From the NCBI GenBank assembly GCA_032161045.1, contig JAVHTH010000007.1: a stretch of DNA of 64,000 nucleotides; one strand, written 5' to 3'. Shown piece after piece: positions 32,773-41,454 of this stretch. Position 1 is the first letter of the stretch; every line of letters starts with the position of its first letter. Position numbers and translations under genes: made by a program. The DNA comes from Fervidibacter sinensis (GTDB taxonomy: Bacteria > Armatimonadota > Fervidibacteria > Fervidibacterales > Fervidibacteraceae). Under the pieces are notes generated by a model. It was not told the origin of the DNA and searched no databases. It was given only the letters and a program-made list of their open reading frames with translations.

Positions 32773-34134
32773 ATGACACAAAGGAGCGCACAAGAAAGGC
32801 TGAGCAGGATAGGAAAATTAGGCGTGCTGGCACTTGTTCTATTGTTCGTCGGCGTCGCATTGCATTTGTGGCGCAGCAGCGCGCCGCGCCCCCCAAAAAT
32901 TGAACTCCCAAAAGAACCACCCGACTTGCTTCTCCTCATCACCGCAAACAGGCAAGGGAAGTTGGAAGTTTGCGGGTGTCCGGGGAAGCGAGCGGAAGAT
33001 TTAGCAAAAGTTGCAACGCTAATTCAGGATACCGCCAATGAGATGCAGCGGAAAGGCGCTACTGTTAGCATCATTGAAGGTGGCGACTTCACGGGCAGCG
33101 CCGATGTCGTGCCGTATCTGCTCAAGGCTTACAAAATTATCGGCTATCAGTGCATTGTCCTAAGTCCACGAGACGAAAAACGGCTGACCATCATCCGAAC
33201 CAATGCCGACGGGGTGCAATTGCTCCTCCCTGCAAACCCTGAAAACCTCCGAACTTTCCGCGTTCAAGGCAAAACTTTCAGCATCGTTTTGGTCAACTTG
33301 GGTCAACCTCCTATCAAAGACGAAAGTTATTGGCAACGCTTGCTCCAACATCTGCAAGCGCTCAAGCAACCCAACACCTTATTAGCCGCAGTGGCTTACA
33401 TTGACAAAAACACAGCAATGGAGTTAGCACCCCGTTTGAGGGGAACGGTGAACATCCTGCTGATTGATGATGCTTTGCCCTTGACGAGTGGTGAGTTTTC
33501 CCCCGGAATGACTAAAGCCAGCAAAGAAGTGGCAGGCGTCTTTCTTGTCGCTTTGCCTCAATCGCGCGCTACTGTGCTTTCGCTGATGGTTTGGGCGAAC
33601 CCCGAAAATCGCGACAGTTACCGACTGGAAGGTCAATGGGTTTATGCGACTGGTCGCAACGATAACCCGCAAGTCAAGCAAATCGTTGACGAGTATTACA
33701 CGAAGCGACAGAAGGAATTGGAGCAAGAGATGCAACAGGTGATGAAAATCGCAACTCAGAAGACTTACTTGCCACCGGAGTTTTGTGGCAAGTGCCATCA
33801 GGCTCAATATGAGCAGTGGCTCTCAACCGACCATGCGAAAGCGGTTGAGAATTTGGCGGAGCAGAAGAGGATGGACAGAAGTTGCTTGACTTGCCATTCC
33901 CTTGAATTCCGCTTGAGGGGAGTGGTCACCGAGCGCAAAAACCGGGGCGTTGAATGCGTTGACTGCCATGTGGAACTTCAAGACCCAACAACCGCGCAAA
34001 TGCACGGGCAACGCCCCGGGGATCGCCCATCTTCCCGCATCGTCAATGCGGAAACGGTTTGCGTCCGTTGCCATGACAAACAAAACAGTCCCAACTTCAA
34101 CTTGCAGACCTACTTGCCGAAAGTTGCCCACTAA
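32773..34134 (+). CDS. Tetraheme c-type cytochrome with degenerate 5'-nucleotidase-like N-terminus
   Basis: A 453-residue protein with one N-terminal membrane anchor (about 17-33). Residues about 45-300 recall the metallophosphatase domain of 5'-nucleotidases (LLITANRQGKLEVCGCPGKRAEDL, IIEGGDFTGS) but lack its metal-binding motifs (no DxH, no GNHE). The last 120 residues carry four CxxCH heme sites: CGKCH (338-342), CLTCH, CVDCH and CVRCH, in a cytochrome c554-like layout. It would sit in the periplasm and pass electrons. Such pseudo-nucleotidase/cytochrome combinations are known in diderm bacteria; partner and donor are not shown here. Confidence 0.75.
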   Translation: MTQRSAQERLSRIGKLGVLALVLLFVGVALHLWRSSAPRPPKIELPKEPPDLLLLITANRQGKLEVCGCPGKRAEDLAKVATLIQDTANEMQRKGATVSIIEGGDFTGSADVVPYLLKAYKIIGYQCIVLSPRDEKRLTIIRTNADGVQLLLPANPENLRTFRVQGKTFSIVLVNLGQPPIKDESYWQRLLQHLQALKQPNTLLAAVAYIDKNTAMELAPRLRGTVNILLIDDALPLTSGEFSPGMTKASKEVAGVFLVALPQSRATVLSLMVWANPENRDSYRLEGQWVYATGRNDNPQVKQIVDEYYTKRQKELEQEMQQVMKIATQKTYLPPEFCGKCHQAQYEQWLSTDHAKAVENLAEQKRMDRSCLTCHSLEFRLRGVVTERKNRGVECVDCHVELQDPTTAQMHGQRPGDRPSSRIVNAETVCVRCHDKQNSPNFNLQTYLPKVAH

Positions 34135-34155
34135 CGCGTCAAGTAACCTACTTCG

Positions 34156-35133
34156 TTAGCGCACCAATTTTTCAAACGATGGGTTGCCTCGCAGTGATTT
34201 GAAGTCTTCGTCTTTTGCTGCTGACGCTTTCAACCCCGGGTCTAATTGAATTGCTCGTTCCAACTCTTTCAACGCTTTCTCCCCCTGCCCCATCAATGCG
34301 AGGTAGCAAGCGAGGTCGTAATGCAAAACCGCTTGATCAGGGAAGCGTTGGATTGAAGCCTGCAAAATTTCCGCCGCTTTCTTGAGGTCTCCCCTTTGCC
34401 TCCAACTTGATGCCTCCGAGAGGCGTGCCCACGCTAACTTGATGGTCAAAATGCGCCTAAGTTCCTTGACGGGTTCGGGATGGTCGTCAACACGCAGGTC
34501 AATATATCGGTCATCAAAGCCGCCGTAACCTGCTCTTTTGCGGACGACCAAAATTGCAGCGCTTTGTTTGCCGCGAGCATCGCCGCCTGCCTGTTCGCCC
34601 GCCTCAAGCGCCGCCATCAACCGTTCAGCCAGTTCACCTTGCGTTTCCTGAAAGGCTTTTGCCATCGCCTTGACAACTTGCTCTCCTGTCAAAATGTTGC
34701 CTTGAACGGCAAATCCTTTCCCAACGATATGACCTGCCCAAGGCAAACACTTTTTGCCAGTGAATGCTGCCGCTCTCCCTTTTGCATCAACGATGCCGAC
34801 TTGGCGAAGTTCACGGTCCTTGTCGTTTGCGAGCAATTGTTTCAACACTTGACTTGGCGTCAATCCCTTTTTGAGCAAAGCCAGACCTTTCGGACCGAAA
34901 GTTGTGTTGGCGAAAGATTGTGTGGCAATTGCACCCACACCCGCTTGTGCGTAGGGGACGACAGAACCGACGGCGAGAAACTTAGAAGCGACCGCAACGC
35001 CCAAATCGCCTGTTTTAGGGTCAAACGCCACAATGGAAAAAGTGCCCGTCAACTCAATTTGCGGTTGACAAAAAGTCAAAAGCGTCAACCCGAGCCAATA
35101 CGCCATCCCGAATCGCTCCCTTCCAAAATGCAT
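34156..35133 (-). CDS. DUF1028 (Ntn-hydrolase-like) protein with C-terminal TPR
   Basis: A 325-residue exported protein. The start ATG 35133 follows GGGAG; ATG 35148 is also in frame. After a signal-like segment comes TGTFSIVAFDPKTGDLGVAVAS, the DUF1028 opening whose threonine would become the N-terminal nucleophile after processing. GVGAIATQSFANTTFGPKGL is also typical of the family. The last 90 residues are TPR-like (DLKKAAEILQASI, HYDLACYLALMGQGEKALKELERAI). The DUF1028 role is unknown; similarity to Ntn hydrolases suggests an amidase. Divergent from the large GH2 gene, 87 bases apart. Confidence 0.8.
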   Translation of the reverse strand: MHFGRERFGMAYWLGLTLLTFCQPQIELTGTFSIVAFDPKTGDLGVAVASKFLAVGSVVPYAQAGVGAIATQSFANTTFGPKGLALLKKGLTPSQVLKQLLANDKDRELRQVGIVDAKGRAAAFTGKKCLPWAGHIVGKGFAVQGNILTGEQVVKAMAKAFQETQGELAERLMAALEAGEQAGGDARGKQSAAILVVRKRAGYGGFDDRYIDLRVDDHPEPVKELRRILTIKLAWARLSEASSWRQRGDLKKAAEILQASIQRFPDQAVLHYDLACYLALMGQGEKALKELERAIQLDPGLKASAAKDEDFKSLRGNPSFEKLVR

Positions 35134-35220
35134 TAAACGCTCCCGCATGTTGACATCGCTGAAAATTTTGGCATCATTTTGGGTTGCAAAAATCGTTGAC
35201 GGTTGAGGTGAGGAGAAGCG

Positions 35221-38200
35221 ATGTTGTGGAGGTGGCTCATTGTGGCAACGATCACCGCTTCAGTATTGACAGGCATTGCAACAGCAAACAGTTTTGTGCC
35301 GAGACCTGAGCACCCGAGACCAGACTTTGAGCGAGCCCAATGGCTCAACTTGAACGGAGTGTGGGAGTTTGCTTTTGACCCAAACGATGCTGGCATCAAC
35401 GAACGCTGGTTTACCCCCAATGCAAAATCTTTTCCGCTCCGCATCGTCGTCCCCTTTCCTTGGGAGAGCAAACTCAGCGGGATTGAACGCAAAGATTACA
35501 AAGGCATCGCTTGGTATCGGCGGAATTTTGTCGTCCCGAAAGAATGGCAAGGCAAGCGAATTTGGCTTTGCTTCGGCGCAGTTGACTGGCACGCAACGGT
35601 CTGGCTCAACGGCGAAAAAGTTGGCGAGCACGAAGGTGGCTACAGTGAATTTCGCTTTGATGTCACGGACAAGGTGCGCTTCAGTGAACCCAACTTGCTT
35701 GTCGTCCGAGTTGCTGACTTTACCGACCACGAAACACCCATTGGCAAGCAGGTTGAATGGTGGTATACGAGCACGAGCGGAATTTGGCAAACGGTTTGGC
35801 TTGAAGCGACCGGGCAAGTTTGCATCAAAAAGTTTCGCATTATCCCGCTTGCCGACAAAAAACATGTGCCGACAGGTGAAGTGAAATTTGAAGTTTGGTT
35901 GGATTGGGGCAAGGGACGAGAGAAGCAGGAAAGTGTAATCGTTGAAGTTCGGTCGCCAGAACGGAAGTTCCGAGCGGTGCAAACGAAAGCAACTGCAGAG
36001 CAAGAGCAAGTGACGCTAACGGTCAAAGTCACCAACCCTCAATTTTGGACACCCGATAATCCAGTGCTCTACAACACCGAAATCGTCGTTTACTCTACAC
36101 CCCGCACCCCGCACTCCGCACTTGATGTTATCCGCACTTACTTTGGAATTCGGACTGTCGCGTGGGGCAGGTATGCTGGCAGCCAACACAGTTTCGTTTT
36201 GCTTAACGGCAAACCGATTTACATTCGCGGTGCCCTTGACCAATCTTTCAACCCAGACGGGATTTACACTGCCCCAAGCGACGAATTTTTGCGTCGCGAC
36301 ATAGAACTGGCGAAGGCTGCTGGCTTCAACATGCTCCGAATTCACATCAAGGCTGAGGAGCCGCGCAAGTTATATTGGGCTGATAAACTCGGCATGCTGA
36401 TTCAGCAAGATGCCCCATGCTTTTACCGCATCACCGAGCGAGCCCGCCAAGTTTTTGAGAAGACGCTGCGAGATATGATTGAGCGCGATTTCAACCATCC
36501 AAGCATTTACTGCTGGACAGTGTTCAACGAGGAATGGGGCATTGGGAACTTGCGAACGGCACCGAAGGAGCATCGGGTTGATTGGGTGCTGAGGATGGTT
36601 GAACTTGTCCGACAACTTGACCCGACAAGGCTCGTTCAGGACAACACAGGTTGGTCTCATCTTGTCACCGACTTGAACTCTTTCCACTGGTATGGTCGCG
36701 ATGTTGATGGGTTCCGGGAGCACTACCGGCGCATAAACGACGAGCGAATTAAACCGGGCGACGATTGGAACTATATTGCTGGCTACAAACAAAGGGGCGA
36801 GCCGTTCGTCAATAACGAGTTCGGCTATGTCGGTGCTGGTGACGGCGACAGCGATTGGAGTTGGGGCAATTTGTTCGTCGTGAACGCAATGAGAAGTTGC
36901 GACAAACTCGTCGGTTACACTTACACTGAGTTAACGGACATTGAATGGGAGCACAACGGCGTTTACAATTACGACCGTTCACCTAAGGAGTTCGGCTACG
37001 ATTTTTGGGCACCGGGCATGACGGTGCGAGATGTTTTTGCTGAGGATTTCCTCGTGCTTGATGTGCCCGCCATCAAATACGCCAAACCCGGTGAGCGTGT
37101 GAAAGTCCCTGTTCTGTTCAGCCACATGAGTGGAAGGCACGAAACTGGGTTGACGCTCAAATGGCAAGTTCGTTGGCTTGACAGGTTTGGAAACATGCAC
37201 GAAGGTAAAATCCAATCGCGCAAGTGTCCCAAGACGCCAGCATACAAACTCACATCACTCGGCGAAATTTCGTTTGCGTTGCCGAATGAGCCGTCCTTTG
37301 CAACGCTTGTCGCTTGGCTTGAAGACGCGAGAGGTAAGCGTGTTCACATCAACTACACTCAATGGTGGGTTAGGGGAGAACAAAGTTTGCCTCGCACAGA
37401 ACTCATTGACAAAACGACATTGGCTTTACGGTTCTCGCCAAACGACTGGGCAGAAAGCAAATTCAGCGAACTTGACATGCCTGAAGTCCCCATTGACAGT
37501 AAGCATTACGGTCGCGGACACGGGTTTGTTGAGTATCGGCTCAAGTTACCTGAAGAACTCTTAGGGAGGGCGAGGCTCCTGCCGAGCCTATTGGACAAAG
37601 TTCAATCGTTAACTCTCATTTGCGAAGTCGCAGCGAAAGCGGGACGAGAGAAAATTGATTGGGCGGAACGAGTTAATCCGCAGGATTACCCGCAAACGGA
37701 TGTCAAGAAGTTCCCGACGACCGTTGAAGTTTCGTTTAACGGGGTGAAAGTCGCGACTTGGAACTTGCCCGATGACCCTGCCGATGCGCGTGGTGTGCTC
37801 TCTCATTGGCGTGGGATTGAAAGAGGTTCCTACGGCTACCTGATGAAAGTGGAGGTCAATCTAAATTCACCAGAAGGCGTTGCAATTGTCAACCGCTGGC
37901 GTGAAACGGGACAGTTGGTCATCAGGTTCACTGTCCCTTGGAACGCTGTCCATCGCGGTGGCATCGCAATTTACGGCGAGACGATGGGTTGCTACCCAGT
38001 TGAGCCGACAATTTTGCTGAAGTTCGCCGAACCGTTGCCTTTGCCTGCAGGTTGGGAGTCGGACGAAGCCGTTGCTATTGACACCTTCCGAGAAAAGTTG
38101 CAAGCGGTCTTGCCATCAGCCCTGCGAGGAGAAACTCAATGGCGTTACACGACCGAGACGCCGCCAGCAAATTGGATGCAACCTGATTTTGACGACAGCA

Positions 38201-38556
38201 GTTGGAAAGTCGGGGTTGCAGGTTTCGGTCGGCATGGAACTCCGGGCGCAATTGTGCGGACAGAGTGGACAACGAGCGACATTTGGTTGCGGACGAAATT
38301 CGTTATGCCCAAATTGTCGCCTGACAGCGTTGTTTGGCTTGAAGTTCACCACGACGAAGACTGCGAAATTTACATCAACGGCAAATTGCTTTGGCGCGAA
38401 GGCGGTTACCTGACTCGCTACAAAATGGTTCGCTTGAAACCCGAACAAATTGCCTTATTCCGAGAAGGCGAAAACACCATCGCCGTCCACTGCCGCCAAA
38501 CTGTTGGTGGTCAGTTTGTTGATGTGGGATTTTATCTTTTTCAGCAAAAGGATTAA
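35221..38556 (+). CDS. Glycoside hydrolase family 2 enzyme, 1111 residues
   Basis: A secreted enzyme acting on beta-linked galactose, glucuronic acid, mannose or arabinose; the substrate cannot be read from sequence. GAGGTGAGGAGAAGCG precedes the ATG, then a signal peptide (about 1-21). Domains: sugar-binding jellyroll (about 25-200), Ig-like (200-325) and TIM barrel (325-620). The catalytic acid/base is E437 in FNEEWG and the nucleophile is E533 in NNEFGY, both at expected places. A long C-terminal part (620-1111) has more beta domains, ending in a GH2-type sugar-binding jellyroll (PDFDDSSWKVGVAGFGRHG). Nucleotides 37566-37583 contain an 18-bp repeat shared with 42062-42079. Confidence 0.9.
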   Translation: MLWRWLIVATITASVLTGIATANSFVPRPEHPRPDFERAQWLNLNGVWEFAFDPNDAGINERWFTPNAKSFPLRIVVPFPWESKLSGIERKDYKGIAWYRRNFVVPKEWQGKRIWLCFGAVDWHATVWLNGEKVGEHEGGYSEFRFDVTDKVRFSEPNLLVVRVADFTDHETPIGKQVEWWYTSTSGIWQTVWLEATGQVCIKKFRIIPLADKKHVPTGEVKFEVWLDWGKGREKQESVIVEVRSPERKFRAVQTKATAEQEQVTLTVKVTNPQFWTPDNPVLYNTEIVVYSTPRTPHSALDVIRTYFGIRTVAWGRYAGSQHSFVLLNGKPIYIRGALDQSFNPDGIYTAPSDEFLRRDIELAKAAGFNMLRIHIKAEEPRKLYWADKLGMLIQQDAPCFYRITERARQVFEKTLRDMIERDFNHPSIYCWTVFNEEWGIGNLRTAPKEHRVDWVLRMVELVRQLDPTRLVQDNTGWSHLVTDLNSFHWYGRDVDGFREHYRRINDERIKPGDDWNYIAGYKQRGEPFVNNEFGYVGAGDGDSDWSWGNLFVVNAMRSCDKLVGYTYTELTDIEWEHNGVYNYDRSPKEFGYDFWAPGMTVRDVFAEDFLVLDVPAIKYAKPGERVKVPVLFSHMSGRHETGLTLKWQVRWLDRFGNMHEGKIQSRKCPKTPAYKLTSLGEISFALPNEPSFATLVAWLEDARGKRVHINYTQWWVRGEQSLPRTELIDKTTLALRFSPNDWAESKFSELDMPEVPIDSKHYGRGHGFVEYRLKLPEELLGRARLLPSLLDKVQSLTLICEVAAKAGREKIDWAERVNPQDYPQTDVKKFPTTVEVSFNGVKVATWNLPDDPADARGVLSHWRGIERGSYGYLMKVEVNLNSPEGVAIVNRWRETGQLVIRFTVPWNAVHRGGIAIYGETMGCYPVEPTILLKFAEPLPLPAGWESDEAVAIDTFREKLQAVLPSALRGETQWRYTTETPPANWMQPDFDDSSWKVGVAGFGRHGTPGAIVRTEWTTSDIWLRTKFVMPKLSPDSVVWLEVHHDEDCEIYINGKLLWREGGYLTRYKMVRLKPEQIALFREGENTIAVHCRQTVGGQFVDVGFYLFQQKD
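37566..37583 (-). repeat. 18-bp dispersed repeat inside the GH2 gene
   Basis: Read on the minus strand this is GGCAGGAGCCTCGCCCTC, identical to 42062-42079. The bases around it extend the match (GGCT before it) and allow a small GGCTC/GAGCC hairpin. In the gene it encodes the GRARLLPSL stretch. Confidence 0.65.
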
Positions 38557-40322
38557 CCGCCTTCTCCACCAGGTGGAGGTTGAGGTGCAGGGACTTCTAT
38601 CGTGACAGAAGGCGGTTCTAAAGGCACAGAAATTTCTTTTGTCGCCTCATTTCCAACAGCACGGGCTGTCAGTTTCCACTTCCATCCCTTGCCCAGAGCA
38701 ATCTTTACGCCTTCTGGTGGAACATTTTCTACTGACATTTGGTCTGAAAGGGGGGATTTAGGAGGTTCAGGAACAGTTGTCGCTTGTCCTCGTATAATGG
38801 TAAGCGAACCATAAGTTGGAACTTTCGTCCCATCAGGTCTGACAACTACAATTTGAACATGCACATCTTGTGTAAGATTCTTTGCATGATAGGGTGGCTT
38901 CATTTTATCTTGCGTCACTAAGGATAAACGCAGCACCCAAAAATCACCAATCAGTTTAGCATCTTGAGGCAGCCACACGGTTTTTTCAACTTTTTTCTCA
39001 GGTGCTACTGCTCGTTGCCATGCCTCCACAGCAGCCTCTGCAAGACCAATCTTTATCGGATGTGCACGACCAATGATACCGGGAATTAAAATCCTGACTG
39101 CACTGACAAGAAACTCCTCAAACCAGGAAGAAGTTTGCTTGTATTTGTGATAAGGAACCGCCCATATTCCCTTAACTGTCGGTTGAACGGGCCGTAAGTG
39201 CCAATGCACTCCACCCTCTGAGTAGGGAGGAACCTTAACAGCCTTTGTCAAAGTTGTTTCTTCTTCTTTCATTTCTTCCTCTAATTCCTTTAGCAACTGA
39301 GTCTGCTCAGGTGAGACCATGGGTGCAAGGGAGCGAAGGTCAATGTCTATGTGCCTCTTAACATGTTTACTTCCATAAACCTGAGGTGGGTCAACAGGGG
39401 CTTCCTCTGCTGTGGGGTTAATAAACCCTTGAGTCATGCAGTAATCTGTGTCAAAACTGGGCGGGTAACGTGTCATTTGAACCCAAGTTCCACAAGATTC
39501 TTCGCCTCTGATGTCTAACATGGAACAACCTTGAGGTGGCGGACCGAAAATTACACTTACTCCGTGTGAAAGTGATTCAACAAAGTGTTGGTCATTAAAA
39601 CCTTCACAAGGGGGGTAACCTTTTTCCAGTTGGTAGCGCTTAATGATACACGAAGCATCCACTTCAACCTCTTCGTTACCTTCTTTCACAAGGATCCGGT
39701 GGACGTGTAACTTTTCTTCAAGTATCTTTGTAACGACATCTCTCGGTGGTGGGTGAGGAATCCATCCTCCCACTTCAACGATTATATGCAGTCGCGTTTC
39801 AGGATTCTGGAACAATGCTTTCCCTAAAGTCTCTCCGTTTTTGGCCTTAACGATTAACTGCCTAAAGGAAGCAGGTTTTTCCAGTGTCAGTGTTCCAGTG
39901 ATGGAAGAGCCATCAGGGGTCGCTTTTATCACTCCGTCTAACAGATTAAGGTCAAAGTTCCATACTTCTGCACTCCCCAAGCGATTTTCAGCATCAGTAA
40001 CTTGAACAATAAGCGTTGTTGGGTAAAGTGTTGTCCACCAACACCAATCTTCTTCTGGCGGTTCTTGATAGACGCGTTCATCAAAAGCGTCAGGGTTAGG
40101 TTGCTCAATTGCCCGAAACCAAGCGATGCGAGCATTCATTGTCTTTTCCTGAACTTCCCCAGTGTCAAAGTAGCGATGTGGTCCTTGAAATGCAATGCCA
40201 ACAGATAAATTGGTGTCAAAGGGGCAAATTTGAGGGACAACTTGTTGGCGTTTCTTTGCCATTGAGAAAGCAAATAGTCCAAAAGCAGAAATCGTCACTA
40301 ACATCCAAACCAATTTCCTCAT
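38553..40322 (-). CDS. Unrecognised exported protein, A/T-rich
   Basis: A 589-residue protein with an N-terminal hydrophobic segment (1-23) that may be a signal peptide. I recognise no domain. It is beta-rich and cysteine-poor apart from a few sites such as CPPCEGFN-type and CSMLDIRGEESCG clusters that may form disulfides. The C-terminus is Pro/Gly-rich (APQPPPGGEGG). Base composition differs from neighbours: two sampled 60-base lines give 35% and 43% GC, against 52% for a line of the adjacent GH2 gene, so recent acquisition is possible. It converges on the GH2 gene with a 4-base overlap. GGGAGGGATGAGAA precedes the ATG. Confidence 0.6.
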   Translation of the reverse strand: MRKLVWMLVTISAFGLFAFSMAKKRQQVVPQICPFDTNLSVGIAFQGPHRYFDTGEVQEKTMNARIAWFRAIEQPNPDAFDERVYQEPPEEDWCWWTTLYPTTLIVQVTDAENRLGSAEVWNFDLNLLDGVIKATPDGSSITGTLTLEKPASFRQLIVKAKNGETLGKALFQNPETRLHIIVEVGGWIPHPPPRDVVTKILEEKLHVHRILVKEGNEEVEVDASCIIKRYQLEKGYPPCEGFNDQHFVESLSHGVSVIFGPPPQGCSMLDIRGEESCGTWVQMTRYPPSFDTDYCMTQGFINPTAEEAPVDPPQVYGSKHVKRHIDIDLRSLAPMVSPEQTQLLKELEEEMKEEETTLTKAVKVPPYSEGGVHWHLRPVQPTVKGIWAVPYHKYKQTSSWFEEFLVSAVRILIPGIIGRAHPIKIGLAEAAVEAWQRAVAPEKKVEKTVWLPQDAKLIGDFWVLRLSLVTQDKMKPPYHAKNLTQDVHVQIVVVRPDGTKVPTYGSLTIIRGQATTVPEPPKSPLSDQMSVENVPPEGVKIALGKGWKWKLTARAVGNEATKEISVPLEPPSVTIEVPAPQPPPGGEGG

Positions 40323-40372
40323 TTCTCATCCCTCCCAAAGCAAGCCTAATCTTCATTTCGTCTTCCACAAAA

Positions 40373-40402
40373 ACGATAGCACTTTTTTTTTTTTCGTGTC
40401 AA
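40373..40402 (-). promoter_or_regulatory. Candidate sigma-70 promoter with an A12 spacer
   Basis: On the minus strand a perfect TTGACA -35 (40397-40402) is followed by 18 bases that include twelve consecutive A and then TATCGT as -10 (40373-40378, four of six matching). The start would lie near 40366, about 44 bases ahead of the A/T-rich orphan gene. Homopolymer length is prone to sequencing error and would alter the spacer. Confidence 0.45.
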
Positions 40403-40489
40403 TACCTGGAAGGTAGTCAGTATTTGGCTTTTTGCCACCAACTTGAGCGATTTTGGTTTGAGGTTCTTTGCACTGGCTAAAAAGTATGT

Positions 40490-40963
40490 TTAACCTTGAA
40501 GTTCCTGCCTTCCCTCTTCAACCAGTTCAAGCAATCTTCGGGCGAAGCGTTCTAAGCGGGCGAGGACATTGCGGATGTATTCGTCGGTTTCGCGGCGGCG
40601 GGTTTCGGCTTCTTGGTGTGCTTCGGTCAAGATTTCGTTGGCACGCTGTTCTGCTTGGCGAACTATCAGACTCTCATCCACCAACCTTTCCGCTTCTTGT
40701 CTCGCTCGTTCCAAAATTTTCTCTGCTTCCCGTTTCGCTTCTTCAACGATTCTTTGCGCTTCCTCTCTCGCTGCTCTCAAATACCTCTCGCTTTCTCTTT
40801 GGATTTCCATTGCCTTTCGGATTTCGTCGGGGAGCGATGCCCTCATTCGGTGCAGTTTGGTTGCGAACAGTTCCTCGTCAACGATGACCCATCGTCCCAA
40901 AATTCGTTTTCCGTTCCTGACCAATTCCTCAAGTTCCGTGATAGCGCGATAGATGTCCGATAT
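40490..40963 (-). CDS. Coiled-coil protein next to coaD, probable AUA start
   Basis: A 157-residue, highly charged coiled-coil protein. With the start at ATA 40963 the N-terminus reads ISDIYRAITELEELV, then VIVDEELF, the same order as in the uncharacterised ATPase-like coiled-coil family that sits beside coaD in Firmicutes and relatives; the first TTG (40924) would drop this conserved part. AAAGGAGGCGGTAACC ends 8 bases before ATA, a normal spacing, and an in-frame TGA a few codons upstream excludes other starts. The rest is a helical rod (about 50-145) with Glu/Arg heptads. Function unknown; a membrane- or wall-associated role was proposed for related DivIVA-like rods, but nothing here proves it. 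Confidence 0.65.
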   Translation of the reverse strand: MSDIYRAITELEELVRNGKRILGRWVIVDEELFATKLHRMRASLPDEIRKAMEIQRESERYLRAAREEAQRIVEEAKREAEKILERARQEAERLVDESLIVRQAEQRANEILTEAHQEAETRRRETDEYIRNVLARLERFARRLLELVEEGRQELQG

Positions 40964-40965
40964 GG

Positions 40966-41454
40966 TTACCGCCTCCTTTCCTCAACTTTTTGGCGCAACC
41001 TTTTGGCAACATTTTCAGGCACCAAGTCTTTTAGGCAACCGTTAAGCGATGCGACTTCCTTGACAACGCTTGAACTGAGGTAAGCGTAGGGCAGACTGGT
41101 CATGAGAAAGAGTGTTTCAATTTCGGGTGCGAGTTTGCGGTTGATAGCAGCCATTTGGAACTCGTAATCAAAATCTGTCACAGCCCTCAAGCCCTTGATT
41201 ATGACCTTCGCCCCTTTCTGCCGAACAAAATTGACCAACAACCCGTCAAAGGCTTCAACAGTCACATTGGGCAAGTGGCTGCAGCATTCCTTGAGCATTT
41301 CAACCCGTTCTTCAAGGGTGAACCAAGGGGTTTTCGCCGGGTTAGTCGTCACAGCGACAATCAGTTCGTCAAAAATTTTCGCTGCCCGCTCTATCACATC
41401 CAAGTGCCCGTTGGTCACAGGATCAAAAGTTCCGGGATAAACGGCGCGAATCAT
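40966..41454 (-). CDS. coaD: Pantetheine-phosphate adenylyltransferase
   Basis: Catalyses the fourth step of coenzyme A synthesis: 4'-phosphopantetheine plus ATP to dephospho-CoA. From ATG 41454 it has 162 residues, normal for the family. The nucleotidyltransferase motif is YPGTFDPVTNGH (T/HxGH) and the second is YLSSSVVKE, in place of ISSTxxR. The ATG overlaps the rsmD stop as ATGA, and its upstream GGGGGACGAAAG lies within rsmD. It ends with the EERRR tail, whose codons contain the ribosome site of the coiled-coil gene. Confidence 0.95.
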   Translation of the reverse strand: MIRAVYPGTFDPVTNGHLDVIERAAKIFDELIVAVTTNPAKTPWFTLEERVEMLKECCSHLPNVTVEAFDGLLVNFVRQKGAKVIIKGLRAVTDFDYEFQMAAINRKLAPEIETLFLMTSLPYAYLSSSVVKEVASLNGCLKDLVPENVAKRLRQKVEERRR

